A DNA stretch of 64,000 nucleotides from Pseudomonas syringae (GTDB lineage Bacteria; Pseudomonadota; Gammaproteobacteria; Pseudomonadales; Pseudomonadaceae), in assembly GCF_021605415.1 (NCBI RefSeq), contig NZ_WKEQ01000034.1, positions 1 to 64,000 on the forward strand, read 5' to 3'. Below are positions 24,523 through 32,754 of this stretch, in pieces (positions within the stretch are counted from its first letter, which is position 1; each line of letters opens with the position of its first letter). Position numbers and translations under genes: made by a program. The notes under the pieces were generated by a model. It did not search any database and was not told the DNA's origin. It saw only the letters and a list, made by a program, of their open reading frames with translations.

Positions 24523-27012
24523 CTAATGGCCGTTGCCGGAATGGCCCCCGGCATGGCCCTGCCCCGCCGCTTTCCCGGCTTCGCCCTGGCGACCGCCCTC
24601 GCCTTCATGTACCGGTTGTTTTTCCGCTGCTTTGCCGATCTGCTCGACGGCCTGCAGATTGCTCTTGCGCACCGCCTCGACAAACCCCTGGAATGGCAGA
24701 TCCGTCACGCCGACCAAACCGAAGTGACCGTTTTCGCCATCCAGTACACGTCCTGTCACCGGTTGATCCAGATACTGAAACCAGTGCACGCCGACAATCG
24801 ACGGCTCGTTCAGCGCCTGTTTTACGAAGTTGGCATACGCCGGGCCGCGATCTTCTTCCTTGGCCAGTTGCGTCACGCCGCCCCAGAACGGGCCGCGATC
24901 GGTCGATCCGAAGTTGAATTCGCTGACCAACACCGGTTTGTCCAGGCTGCGCAACGCGGCAAAGTCATAACCGTCCTGCGGCTGGAGGGTGTACATGTTA
25001 AAGCTCAGCACATCGCAATACTGCGCGCAGGACGCGACGGCTTCCGGGGTGCTGATGGCAAAGCGGCCGCCGAGCAGCAACTGGTTCGGCGCATGCCATT
25101 TCAACGCGTCTGAAATGGTCTTGAAATAGGTGTCGGCGAACACTTTCTGGAAATATTTGAAGTCCGCTTCGATTTCCGGATGTTCGGCGCTGGGCAGCGG
25201 CGGCACGAACCCCGGGTCCTCCATCAATTCCCACGCCGGCAGGTCAATGCCCCAGGCTTTCGACAACCCGGCCTGATTGCGGTACTTGTCGCGCAACTGC
25301 TTGAGGAACGCTCGTTTGGCCGGTACGTCGGTGGTCATCTTCAAAGTGCCGTAGGCCAGACCGTAACGGGCCTTCGGATCGTCACCGGGGCCGGCCCACG
25401 CCAGTTCGTTATCGGCGTAGTAGCCGATCAGCCACGGATCATCGCGATGGTCGCGGGCGGCGATGGCCACGGCGCGCTCAGTGGCCATGGCGAAGCGCGG
25501 GTCGAACGGATCAGGCATCCCGCCCCACCAATCGCTGCCCGTGCTGATGCTGGTGTAATCGCCGACGATCGACAGCGGCAAGGTGTAGGGCACCCGTTCG
25601 GCATCGCCAAGCGCAGGCGCGCTCCAGTTACCGATGGTGTTGAAGCCCCAGGCTTGCAGGCGATCGAGGGTGTGGTCGCTCCAGCGTTGCTCGTCGATGG
25701 TGGCTTCGCAAGCCGTGGCGGTTGGCTGTTCAGTGGTTTTCTCGACAGTCGTCGCCGCTTCCGCACCCGCCTGGGCAGCCTCGGCTACACCTGATTTGGC
25801 TTCGGCGGGTACGACGGCAGGCTTTGCGGCTTTCGCTGCGGATTCTTCCGCCGCGCCAGCCTTGGCGGCTTCAGCCACGCCAGCCTTGGTGTCGCTGTCC
25901 GGTTTGCACGGTTCGCCATACAGACGTTGCAGGTTCGCCGCGTAAAAATCGTACCAGCGCCCATTGCCATAACCCCGGCCCTGGTCGGCGCCGTTGCCGC
26001 CCCGGTTGTCGCCGTCACCAAAATGCAGGGCAAATGGCTCGTCCGGTTTTGGCAGGGACTCGAACATCCACTCGCGTCCGCTCACGTAAGTCCGGTTGAC
26101 GTCCGGGCTGACCGTATTCACGCCAAGGGAATAGAACGGATGGCCCTCGGGCGTCACCAGATACCAGCGACCGTCACGCTTTTCGGTACGGAAAAATCCG
26201 CTGGCCTTGAACGCCGGCCCTTTTTTCCAGCCGCCGAATTTGTCCAGCGAGGATTTATCGCGTTCGGCCAGCCAGGTTTTCAGCTGTTGCTCCTCCTTGG
26301 CGGCGGCGGATTTCAGCTGATCGTCGTTGCTGACTTTTTCCGGCCACTTGGCTTTGGTCGATTGACCGTAAGCGTCCACCAGATTGCCGTAAACCGCTTG
26401 GGTCACACCGTCAATGTTTTGCACACCGAAGCGTTCGAGCAAAAGACTTTGCGCCGCTTTCGGCTGATCCATCGACAGGCTGACCGATACCACTTGGCTG
26501 CGATCCAGCTCACCGCTGCTGCTCGCCAACAAGATGCGCTGACCGTCAATGGTAGTCGGCATCGGCGGGCCGGCCTTCATGCCCAGGCTCAGCGGCGAGG
26601 TCGCAACCAGCGGCACCAACAGAGTTTGCGCAGGCCCGGCCGGTAGATCGACACGGCTGACCAAGGTCTTGCCGTCGCTGCTCTGGATTTGCACGTAAAC
26701 GGTCACTGCCCAGTTCATCGCGCTCTGGATGCGCAAGCTCATCGCCCCGGACTGAGACCAGTCCCAGGCACCCGTCTGCGGGCTCAGACGCAAGGTCGGG
26801 CGCGCCACCGGATTGAACGTCACCCGGCGCAGCACCTCACCTTCTGGCGTCTGCTCGGCGTTCGCCTGCGGCAGGTCGGCATTCTCGGTGACCACTTTCA
26901 CCACATCGGCCGGACGCACGAAGTTGAACAGGGTCTGCGGCGCAGCGGGCGCGGCCAGCAACGGAGCGGCGAAGATCAAGGCAAATACGGCAGGCAGCGA
27001 ACGGCGGATCAT
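24523..27012 (-). CDS. GH50-like glycoside hydrolase (beta-agarase/beta-galactosidase type)
   Basis: Exported enzyme of 829 aa. A signal peptide MIRRSLPAVFALIFAAPLLA is followed by a beta-sandwich N-terminal domain (30-200) and a clan GH-A barrel. The probable acid/base is E536 in YYADNELAW and the nucleophile E698 in PVLVSEFNFGS, both as expected for GH50/GH42-like enzymes. Residues about 374-437, inside the barrel, are an Ala/Glu/Lys-rich insert with two AGVAEAAKAGA-like copies. The C-terminal ~30 residues are Gly/His-rich (GQGHAGGHSGNGH). The natural substrate is unknown; it could be a galactose-containing or other exopolysaccharide. The start is ATG 27012; a longer reading to 27081 lacks a signal. 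Confidence 0.8.
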   Translation of the reverse strand: MIRRSLPAVFALIFAAPLLAAPAAPQTLFNFVRPADVVKVVTENADLPQANAEQTPEGEVLRRVTFNPVARPTLRLSPQTGAWDWSQSGAMSLRIQSAMNWAVTVYVQIQSSDGKTLVSRVDLPAGPAQTLLVPLVATSPLSLGMKAGPPMPTTIDGQRILLASSSGELDRSQVVSVSLSMDQPKAAQSLLLERFGVQNIDGVTQAVYGNLVDAYGQSTKAKWPEKVSNDDQLKSAAAKEEQQLKTWLAERDKSSLDKFGGWKKGPAFKASGFFRTEKRDGRWYLVTPEGHPFYSLGVNTVSPDVNRTYVSGREWMFESLPKPDEPFALHFGDGDNRGGNGADQGRGYGNGRWYDFYAANLQRLYGEPCKPDSDTKAGVAEAAKAGAAEESAAKAAKPAVVPAEAKSGVAEAAQAGAEAATTVEKTTEQPTATACEATIDEQRWSDHTLDRLQAWGFNTIGNWSAPALGDAERVPYTLPLSIVGDYTSISTGSDWWGGMPDPFDPRFAMATERAVAIAARDHRDDPWLIGYYADNELAWAGPGDDPKARYGLAYGTLKMTTDVPAKRAFLKQLRDKYRNQAGLSKAWGIDLPAWELMEDPGFVPPLPSAEHPEIEADFKYFQKVFADTYFKTISDALKWHAPNQLLLGGRFAISTPEAVASCAQYCDVLSFNMYTLQPQDGYDFAALRSLDKPVLVSEFNFGSTDRGPFWGGVTQLAKEEDRGPAYANFVKQALNEPSIVGVHWFQYLDQPVTGRVLDGENGHFGLVGVTDLPFQGFVEAVRKSNLQAVEQIGKAAEKQPVHEGEGGRQGEAGKAAGQGHAGGHSGNGH

Positions 27013-27107
27013 AAGAACGGAGTTCTCCCTAACGACCAATAAAGGCCAATGGAAAAGCGATGGCAGAGAGATAGACAGCACGGCGAGCGAAACCGCCCAC
27101 CGGTGTC

Positions 27108-29252
27108 TCAGGATATTTCACGACGGAATGGCGGCAACGCATTGAGGATGGCCTTGCCGTAACGCTGGGTGACCAGGCGCCGGTCGAGCAAGGTGATGGT
27201 GCCGCGATCTTCTTCGGTACGCAGCAGACGGCCGCAAGCCTGAACAAGTTTCAGCGAGGCGTCTGGCACGGAGATTTCCATGAATGGATTGCCGCCCCGG
27301 GCTTCGATCCATTCCGACAGCGCCGCTTCGACCGGATCATCCGGTACCGAGAACGGAATTTTGGCGATGACCACGTGTTCGCAGTACGCGCCGGGCAAAT
27401 CCACACCCTCGGCGAAACTGGCGAGACCGAACAGCACGCTGGAATCACCACCGTCGACCCGCGCTTTATGCTTGTTCAGGGTTTCCTGTTTCGACAGGTT
27501 GCCTTGAATGAACACTTGCTTGCGCCAGTCGCGATCCAGACCATCGAAGACGTCCTGCATCTGTTTGCGCGACGAGAACAGCACCAACGTGCCGCGTGAA
27601 CCTTCAACCAGATCCGGCAAGTCACGGATGATCGCCGCCGTGTGGGCGGCAGCATCGCGCGGATCGGCGTTCAGATTCGGCACCCGCAGCACACCGGCAT
27701 CGGCGTGATGGAATGGGCTCGGCACCACGGCGGTGACGGCTTTTTTCGGCAGCCCGGCACGCATGCGAAAGCGGTCGAATGTGCCGAGGGCCGTCAGCGT
27801 CGCCGACGTTACCAGCGAACCGTAGGCCACGTTCCACAGATTGCGGCGCAGCATTTCGGCGGCGAGGATCGGGCTGGCGTTGACCTCGATGTCGAACAGC
27901 GAACCGCTCTCGGCGAGGGTCAGCCAGCGCGCCATCGGCGGGTTGTCTTCCGGATCCTCGACGGTGAAGGCGGTCCACAGCTCCCAGTTGCCGGACGAAC
28001 GCGACAACAGGCTGCCGAACAGCGGATACCATTCTTCGGCCTGATTACTGGCGATGCCGATGTTGACCTCGCCGTCCATGCCTTCTTTGAGCAAATCGGT
28101 CAGGCGAGTGAACAGGTCGGTCAGACGGGCGAAGCTCTTTTTCAGCTCGATGCCCATTTCGCGCATGTGTTCCGGGATCACGCCGCCGACAAAACGATGA
28201 CGCGGCCGCTCGCGACCTTCGACGTCTTCGCCGGGCTTGAAGTCCGCGACCTGTTCACACGCGGTGAACATGAACTGCTGCTGGGTCTTGATCTCGCGCG
28301 CCAGCTCCGGCACCTGCTCGATGAACTTGCCCAAATCACCTGGCAACGGATGTTGGGCGAGCAGTTTGGTGAGGTTCTTTGCGGTGGTTTCCAGCCAGTC
28401 CGCGGTAGAGCGCAGGCGCGTGTAGTGGGCGAAGTGGCCGATGGCCTTGTCTGGCAAGTGGTGGCCTTCGTCGAACACGTAAATGGTGTCACGCGGATCC
28501 GGCAACACCGCACCGCCGCCCAGCGCCAAGTCAGCCAGCACCATGTCGTGGTTGGTCACGATCACGTCAACCTTGCCCATGCCTTCGCGAGCCTTGTAAA
28601 AGGCGCACTGGCCGAAGTTCGGGCAATGACGGTTGGTGCACTGGCTGTGATCGGTGGTCAGACGTGCCCAGTCGGCGTCTTCCAGGGCATTCGGCCAACT
28701 GTCGCGGTCACCGTCCCATTTATTGCCGGCGAGCTTTTCAATCATGCTGGTGAAAAGCTTCTGACTGGCCTCATCGACCTCGATCTTGAAGCCTTCTTCT
28801 TCGAACAATTGCGCGGTGGCGGTCTGTGCGTGGCCTTCCTGCAACAGCATGTCGAGCTTGGACAGGCACATGTAGCGGCCACGGCCCTTGGCCAGGGCGA
28901 AACTGAAATTCAGCCCGCTGTTGCGCATCAGGTCGGGCAAATCCTTGTAGACGATTTGCTCCTGCAGCGCGACGGTCGCGGTGGCGATCACCAGACGTTT
29001 GCCCGCAGCCTTGGCCGTCGGAATTGCCGCGAGGCTGTAGGCCACGGTCTTGCCGGTGCCGGTGCCGGCTTCCACCGCGACAATCGCGGGGTCGCCACTG
29101 CGCCGGCCTTCGTCGTCGGTGTCGATGTCGCCGAGGACTTTCGCGATTTCGGCGATCATCAGGCGCTGGCCGTAACGCGGCTTCAGGCTCTTGGCCTCAA
29201 GAAAACGCGAGTAGGCGCCCTGGATCGTGGTTTTGAGTTCGGTGCTGATCAT
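27108..29252 (-). CDS. dinG: ATP-dependent DNA helicase DinG
   Basis: XPD-like 5'-3' helicase of 714 aa that unwinds D-loops, R-loops and forked DNA. Walker A is EAGTGTGKTVAY (about 60-71). The Fe-S cluster Cys are C at YMCLSK (about 128) and the trio CTNRHCPNFGQC (about 205-216). The DEAH box is DEGH in YVFDEGHHLPDKA. The C-terminal helicase half has VLFGLASFAEGVDLPG and the final motif VQACGRLLRTEEDRG. The candidate SOS box at 29274 lies 22 bp before the start. It is divergent from the CopD-like gene. Confidence 0.95.
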   Translation of the reverse strand: MISTELKTTIQGAYSRFLEAKSLKPRYGQRLMIAEIAKVLGDIDTDDEGRRSGDPAIVAVEAGTGTGKTVAYSLAAIPTAKAAGKRLVIATATVALQEQIVYKDLPDLMRNSGLNFSFALAKGRGRYMCLSKLDMLLQEGHAQTATAQLFEEEGFKIEVDEASQKLFTSMIEKLAGNKWDGDRDSWPNALEDADWARLTTDHSQCTNRHCPNFGQCAFYKAREGMGKVDVIVTNHDMVLADLALGGGAVLPDPRDTIYVFDEGHHLPDKAIGHFAHYTRLRSTADWLETTAKNLTKLLAQHPLPGDLGKFIEQVPELAREIKTQQQFMFTACEQVADFKPGEDVEGRERPRHRFVGGVIPEHMREMGIELKKSFARLTDLFTRLTDLLKEGMDGEVNIGIASNQAEEWYPLFGSLLSRSSGNWELWTAFTVEDPEDNPPMARWLTLAESGSLFDIEVNASPILAAEMLRRNLWNVAYGSLVTSATLTALGTFDRFRMRAGLPKKAVTAVVPSPFHHADAGVLRVPNLNADPRDAAAHTAAIIRDLPDLVEGSRGTLVLFSSRKQMQDVFDGLDRDWRKQVFIQGNLSKQETLNKHKARVDGGDSSVLFGLASFAEGVDLPGAYCEHVVIAKIPFSVPDDPVEAALSEWIEARGGNPFMEISVPDASLKLVQACGRLLRTEEDRGTITLLDRRLVTQRYGKAILNALPPFRREIS

Positions 29253-29273
29253 TGAGTGTCGGGCGCTAAAACG

Positions 29274-29289
29274 CTGGATAAATTTTCAG
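29274..29289 (-). promoter_or_regulatory. Candidate LexA (SOS) box upstream of dinG
   Basis: CTGGATAAATTTTCAG has the CTG-N10-CAG frame and AT-rich centre of a LexA site but lacks the full CTGT...ACAG. dinG is a LexA target in E. coli, and the site lies 22-37 bp upstream of the start. Confidence 0.5.
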
Positions 29290-29350
29290 TGGTTCGGATC
29301 GGCGGCTATCATACCCCGCGAATCGATCCCGCGCAGAACGGAGTACCCCA

Positions 29351-29815
29351 ATGACACTTTTCAGCCTCGTTTATCCCTTGCATGTATTGGCCGCCCTCGT
29401 ATGGGTCGGCGGCATGTTTTTCGCCTGGATGGTCTTGCGCCCCGCGGCCATGAAGGCCCTCGACGGCCCTGGCCGACTGACACTGTGGGTGGAAGTGTTT
29501 CAAGGTTTTTTTCGCTGGGTGTGGGTCGCGGTGATCGTGCTGCCGATCAGCGGCGTGGGCATGTTGCATCTGCAGCACATCAGTTTTGAGACGGCACCGC
29601 GTTATGTGCAGGTGATGATGGGCTTGTACATCGTGATGACGGCGCTGTTCATCCGGATTCAGGGCTTGATGCTGCCCGAACTGCGCACGGCGGTGCAGGC
29701 GAAGGACTGGTCAACGGGCGCGGCAGTGCTGGGACGGATTCGGCGGGTGGTGGGGATTAATTTGATTGTGGGATTGGTGCTGGTGGCGATTGCGGCGGCT
29801 CGGCCGATGCTGTGA
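29351..29815 (+). CDS. CopD family membrane protein
   Basis: Inner-membrane protein of 154 aa with four hydrophobic helices: LVYPLHVLAALVWVGGMFFAWMV (shortened here to VLAALVWVGGMFF), VWVAVIVLPISGVGMLHL, MMGLYIVMTALFIRI and VVGINLIVGLVLVAIAAA. The His/Trp-containing first helix and size match CopD-like proteins of unknown substrate, sometimes linked to copper. No other copper gene is near. The start at 29351 follows a weak GGAG. Confidence 0.8.
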   Translation: MTLFSLVYPLHVLAALVWVGGMFFAWMVLRPAAMKALDGPGRLTLWVEVFQGFFRWVWVAVIVLPISGVGMLHLQHISFETAPRYVQVMMGLYIVMTALFIRIQGLMLPELRTAVQAKDWSTGAAVLGRIRRVVGINLIVGLVLVAIAAARPML

Positions 29816-29818
29816 CCG

Positions 29819-29851
29819 TTTCCACGCTCGGCATGGAAACGATCACGTTCG
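29819..29851. repeat. GGAAACGATC-type palindrome
   Basis: GTTTCCACGCTCGGCATGGAAAC forms an imperfect inverted repeat (GTTTCCA/TGGAAAC) related to the Pseudomonas 'GCGTGGGAACGATC' intergenic sequence. It lies between two convergent genes and may end transcription. Confidence 0.6.
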
Positions 29852-29855
29852 CGGA

Positions 29856-30614
29856 TTAAAGCCGTTGAATGGTCACAGCCCCCGGCGCGCCGGCCGGCCC
29901 AGGCTGACCATCAACGCCGGGACGCCCGCTCTTGCCGCCATCGGCCCGATAAACCAGACACCCCTTGGACTTGCCGCCCGCTCCCGGTTTGCCACCGGGG
30001 CCGGCAACGCCGCCCGCACCGCCCGCCACTTCAACCTTGATCAACTCAACCGGATAATCACGGGGCAGTTCCAGACGCACCAACGCACCCGGCGCGCCCG
30101 GTTTGCCGTCGCTGCCGTCGCTGCCATCGGCGCCACGCCCGGCTTGGCCCCAGGTGCAGCCGGGCGCCTCGCCGTTGGCGCCATCCAGTCCGACAAACCC
30201 TGGCGCACCGGCACCGCCGCGCGCATCCACCGACAATTGTGGCGCCTGCAATGCCTTGAATTGCAGATTCAGATTCCGTCCGGCACGCGCCGCTTTCTCA
30301 TAAGTACCCGGCGCACCGCGCGCGGTGATCTGGCTGCCTTCGGACAGCTCGGCACGAATGACTTTCATGTCCAGCGTCCGCTCACCCGGCACGATGGCGA
30401 TTCGCGCCTCATGCCCCAAATGCAGTTCGTTGACGGTCAGTTCGGTAACATTCGACGGGATCAGCAATGTGCCGTAATCGGCCACTTCGAGCCGTTCCAG
30501 CTGCAAGGTGCTGGCGGTGTTGGGCAGGCGCATCAGGGAGTTGGTTTCGACACTCACCACTTGGGCACACGCCAATGGACTGATGAATGCAGCGAGGAGA
30601 CAAAGTTTACGCAT
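29856..30614 (-). CDS. Exported collagen-like Gly-rich protein
   Basis: Protein of 252 aa. Signal peptide MRKLCLLAAFISPLACA. Residues about 20-130 form a beta-rich domain. From about 130 to the end are Gly-x-y tracts (GAPGFVGLDGANGEAPG, GADGSDGSDGKPGAPGA, GGVAGPGGKPGAGGKSKG, GRPGVDGQPGPAGAPGA), as in bacterial collagen-like proteins; the runs are interrupted, so a continuous triple helix would be short. Start ATG 30614, inside the 3' end of the upstream DUF1145 gene (8-bp overlap), so the two are co-translated. Function unknown. Confidence 0.8.
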   Translation of the reverse strand: MRKLCLLAAFISPLACAQVVSVETNSLMRLPNTASTLQLERLEVADYGTLLIPSNVTELTVNELHLGHEARIAIVPGERTLDMKVIRAELSEGSQITARGAPGTYEKAARAGRNLNLQFKALQAPQLSVDARGGAGAPGFVGLDGANGEAPGCTWGQAGRGADGSDGSDGKPGAPGALVRLELPRDYPVELIKVEVAGGAGGVAGPGGKPGAGGKSKGCLVYRADGGKSGRPGVDGQPGPAGAPGAVTIQRL

Positions 30615-30888
30615 GAGTAGAAGCCTGCGGAGCGACCGGAGCCGGGAGGGTTTGCAGATGGAAGACGCCGAACACGAGGATGCGCAGCCGGTCACGCCAG
30701 GGATGCGGGCGACCTTTGAGGCTGCGATTGCACAGCAGCACTTCGAGCACATGGATCAGCAGCAACAGACCACCGGCCAGATTGACCAGCAAATGCAGCG
30801 GATGCACGAACGGCACGATCTGATTGACCAGCACCACATAACAGAACACCAGGGTCAGCAGGCGCCCTAGCCCCCACAACATCTTCAT
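30607..30888 (-). CDS. DUF1145 family membrane protein
   Basis: Small inner-membrane protein of 93 aa with two or three helices (LLTLVFCYVVLVNQIVPFV, LVNLAGGLLLLIHVLEVLL). The size and the spacing of the helices match DUF1145 (YhhL-like), of unknown function. ATG 30888 is chosen with GGAG 5 nt before it; an upstream in-frame start at 30927 would add 13 residues. It overlaps the collagen-like gene. Confidence 0.75.
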   Translation of the reverse strand: MKMLWGLGRLLTLVFCYVVLVNQIVPFVHPLHLLVNLAGGLLLLIHVLEVLLCNRSLKGRPHPWRDRLRILVFGVFHLQTLPAPVAPQASTHA

Positions 30889-31048
30889 ACGCTCCACCGT
30901 GTCGAGAATTATTCTTTGGACGCACATTAACGGCTTCCTTGCCGGTTAAGCCAGCGCGCAAATGAAAAACTTTGCGTTATCGCCTGAAGCGGCCGATTCG
31001 CCGGGAATCATCCCACGACAGCTCTAGAACGCGCCCTACAGAACGAAC

Positions 31049-31771
31049 TCAACGATTGATGTGCAAGGCCACGCGACGGTTTTGCGCACGCCCTTCTTCG
31101 CTTTCGTTGTCGGCGACCGGTTCGCTTTCACCGCGTCCCTCGCTGGTCAGTTTGTTCGGCGCCAGACCCTGCGTGAGCAAGTAGGCCGCCACGCTGCTGG
31201 CGCGGCGTTCCGAAAGCGCCTGGTTGTAGGCGTCCGAACCCTTGCTGTCGGTATGGCCGATAACCTTGATGCTGACCACGTCGGCATTGCGCAGCTTATC
31301 CATCAGCGTATCGAGCTGACTCTCCGCGGCCGGGGTGAGGTCGGATTTATCGAAATCGAACAGCACGTTACCGGCATCGCTCAAGGTGATGACTTCGGTT
31401 TGCGGTGCAGGTTCGACAGGTTTTTCGGTGACCGGGTATTGCGGCAACGGACAACCTCGATGATCCACCGGCGTATTGGCCGGGGTGTCAGGGCAACGGT
31501 CGCGGCGGTCAAACACGCCGTCTTCGTCTTCGTCACCATCCTGGGCGTAACAGATCAGGCCGCCGGTGAGGATTCCCAACGCCGCGCCGCCGCCAGCCCA
31601 TCCGGCACTTTCGATCGAGCCGAGACCGCCGCCGACGAGTCCGCCAATAAGGCTGCAGATCGGCCAGGTACGTTGATTGAGAGGGGCGCTGCCATCGCTG
31701 TGCGTGGCGCAACCGGTCAACAGGCTGCCCAGCAGCAGAACCGGCAAGAGGGATCGTGAAAAAAACCTCAT
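31049..31771 (-). CDS. OmpA family lipoprotein (paralogue 2)
   Basis: Protein of 240 aa. Lipobox LLTGC (Cys22) after the signal MRFFSRSLLPVLLLGS; then a Gly-rich hydrophobic segment (LIGGLVGGGLGSIESAGWAG), an Asp-rich calcium-type thrombospondin-3-like repeat (GDEDEDGVFDRRDRCPDTP, 85-103), and the OmpA peptidoglycan-binding domain (VLFDFDKSDLTPAAESQLD, VIGHTDSKGSDAYNQALSERR). It lies downstream of its paralogue at 31860, same strand, with an 88-bp gap that folds into a hairpin covering its Shine-Dalgarno. Likely tethers outer membrane to peptidoglycan. Confidence 0.9.
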   Translation of the reverse strand: MRFFSRSLLPVLLLGSLLTGCATHSDGSAPLNQRTWPICSLIGGLVGGGLGSIESAGWAGGGAALGILTGGLICYAQDGDEDEDGVFDRRDRCPDTPANTPVDHRGCPLPQYPVTEKPVEPAPQTEVITLSDAGNVLFDFDKSDLTPAAESQLDTLMDKLRNADVVSIKVIGHTDSKGSDAYNQALSERRASSVAAYLLTQGLAPNKLTSEGRGESEPVADNESEEGRAQNRRVALHINR

Positions 31772-31779
31772 CGTGAAAG

Positions 31780-31822
31780 CTCCTGTGTACCGGCCCATGC
31801 CGGTTACACAGGAGTAAAGACC
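31780..31822 (-). promoter_or_regulatory. Leader hairpin that sequesters the Shine-Dalgarno of paralogue 2
   Basis: On the minus strand CTCCTGTGTAACCGGC (31814-31799) pairs with GCCGGTACACAGGAG (31794-31780) around ATGG, 15 bp with one bulged A. The 3' arm carries AGGAG, 8 nt before the start codon. The 12 nt GGTCTTTACTCC at the 5' end (31822-31811) are identical in the other paralogue's leader. Confidence 0.75.
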
Positions 31823-31859
31823 CGCATCCGCGACTGCACAAGCCGCGGATGCGAGGGGG

Positions 31860-32555
31860 CTAGCGGTTGATTTTGATTTCGGTACGACGGTTTTGCGCGC
31901 GGCCATCAGCGGTTTTGTTGTCTGCTACCGGCTGGCTTTCACCCGCACCGGTGACCGACACAAAGCTGCTTTGCGGCACGCCGCTTTCGACCAAGTATTT
32001 GACCACCGAGTGGGCACGGCGATCCGACAGTTTCTGGTTGTAGGCATCACTGCCAACGCTGTCGGTGTGACCGGTCACGGTCAGTTGCGCGCTCGCGGCT
32101 TCCTGTTTCAGGCGCGTGGCGACTTTGTCGAGCACCATTTTGTCAGGGCCGGTCAGCGTGGCTTTGTCGAACTGGAAGTGAACATCACGAATGACGATGG
32201 TTTCCTCCCTGACCACGACAGCTTCTTCAACCACTGGCTCTGGAACCGGTGGAGGGCAACCGTCAGCATCGACCTGCACGCCTTTCGGTGTGCCCGGGCA
32301 CTTGTCGCGACTGTCCGGCACGCCATCGCCATCTTCGTCGCCATCACCGTGCACCCAGCAATAGGCGGCCGCCGTACCGCCGACGACCAGCGCGCCGTAG
32401 CCGGCCCACGCCGAACTTTTGGTCGCGCCGAGACCGGCACCGACGACACCACCGACCGCCGCACAGGTCGGCCAGTCGGTTTTCTGCAAACCTGCGCAAC
32501 CAGTCAACACACTGGTGAGCAGCACCAAGGGTAAGGCTGTCCGAACTATGCTCAT
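31860..32555 (-). CDS. OmpA family lipoprotein (paralogue 1)
   Basis: Protein of 231 aa with the same plan as its neighbour: signal peptide and lipobox VLTGC (Cys20), Gly/Ala-rich segment (VGGVVGAGLGATKSSAWAG), Asp-rich repeat (HGDGDEDGDGVPDSRDKCPG, about 70-88), Pro/Glu/Val linker, and OmpA C-terminal domain (VHFQFDKATLTGPDKMVLDK, VTGHTDSVGSDAYNQKLSDRR). About half the positions match paralogue 2, so the pair arose by tandem duplication. Its leader also hides the Shine-Dalgarno in a hairpin. Confidence 0.9.
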   Translation of the reverse strand: MSIVRTALPLVLLTSVLTGCAGLQKTDWPTCAAVGGVVGAGLGATKSSAWAGYGALVVGGTAAAYCWVHGDGDEDGDGVPDSRDKCPGTPKGVQVDADGCPPPVPEPVVEEAVVVREETIVIRDVHFQFDKATLTGPDKMVLDKVATRLKQEAASAQLTVTGHTDSVGSDAYNQKLSDRRAHSVVKYLVESGVPQSSFVSVTGAGESQPVADNKTADGRAQNRRTEIKINR

Positions 32556-32563
32556 CTAGTTTT

Positions 32564-32606
32564 CTCCTGAGGGATCGGCTTAAAACCGATTCAGGGAGTA
32601 AAGACC
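32564..32606 (-). promoter_or_regulatory. Leader hairpin that sequesters the Shine-Dalgarno of paralogue 1
   Basis: On the minus strand the leader reads GGTCTTTACTCC, then CTGAATCGG, a 7-nt loop, CCGAT and TCAGGAG. ATCGG pairs with CCGAT, CTGA with TCAG, and CTC with GAG, so AGGAG (8 nt before the start) is paired. The stem is weaker and more bulged than in paralogue 2. Confidence 0.65.
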
Positions 32607-32754
32607 GGAGTTTTAATCTCCGCCAGCAATAGGCCATTGCAGTTTGGGATGTGTTCACAGTCGTTCGCCACTTTTGGCAGGCTTTGCCCGTGACACAGCT
32701 CTAGGCCTGAACCTTCGGGCGCGCTAGTCTTGGCGATCTGATTGAGGAGCTTCG

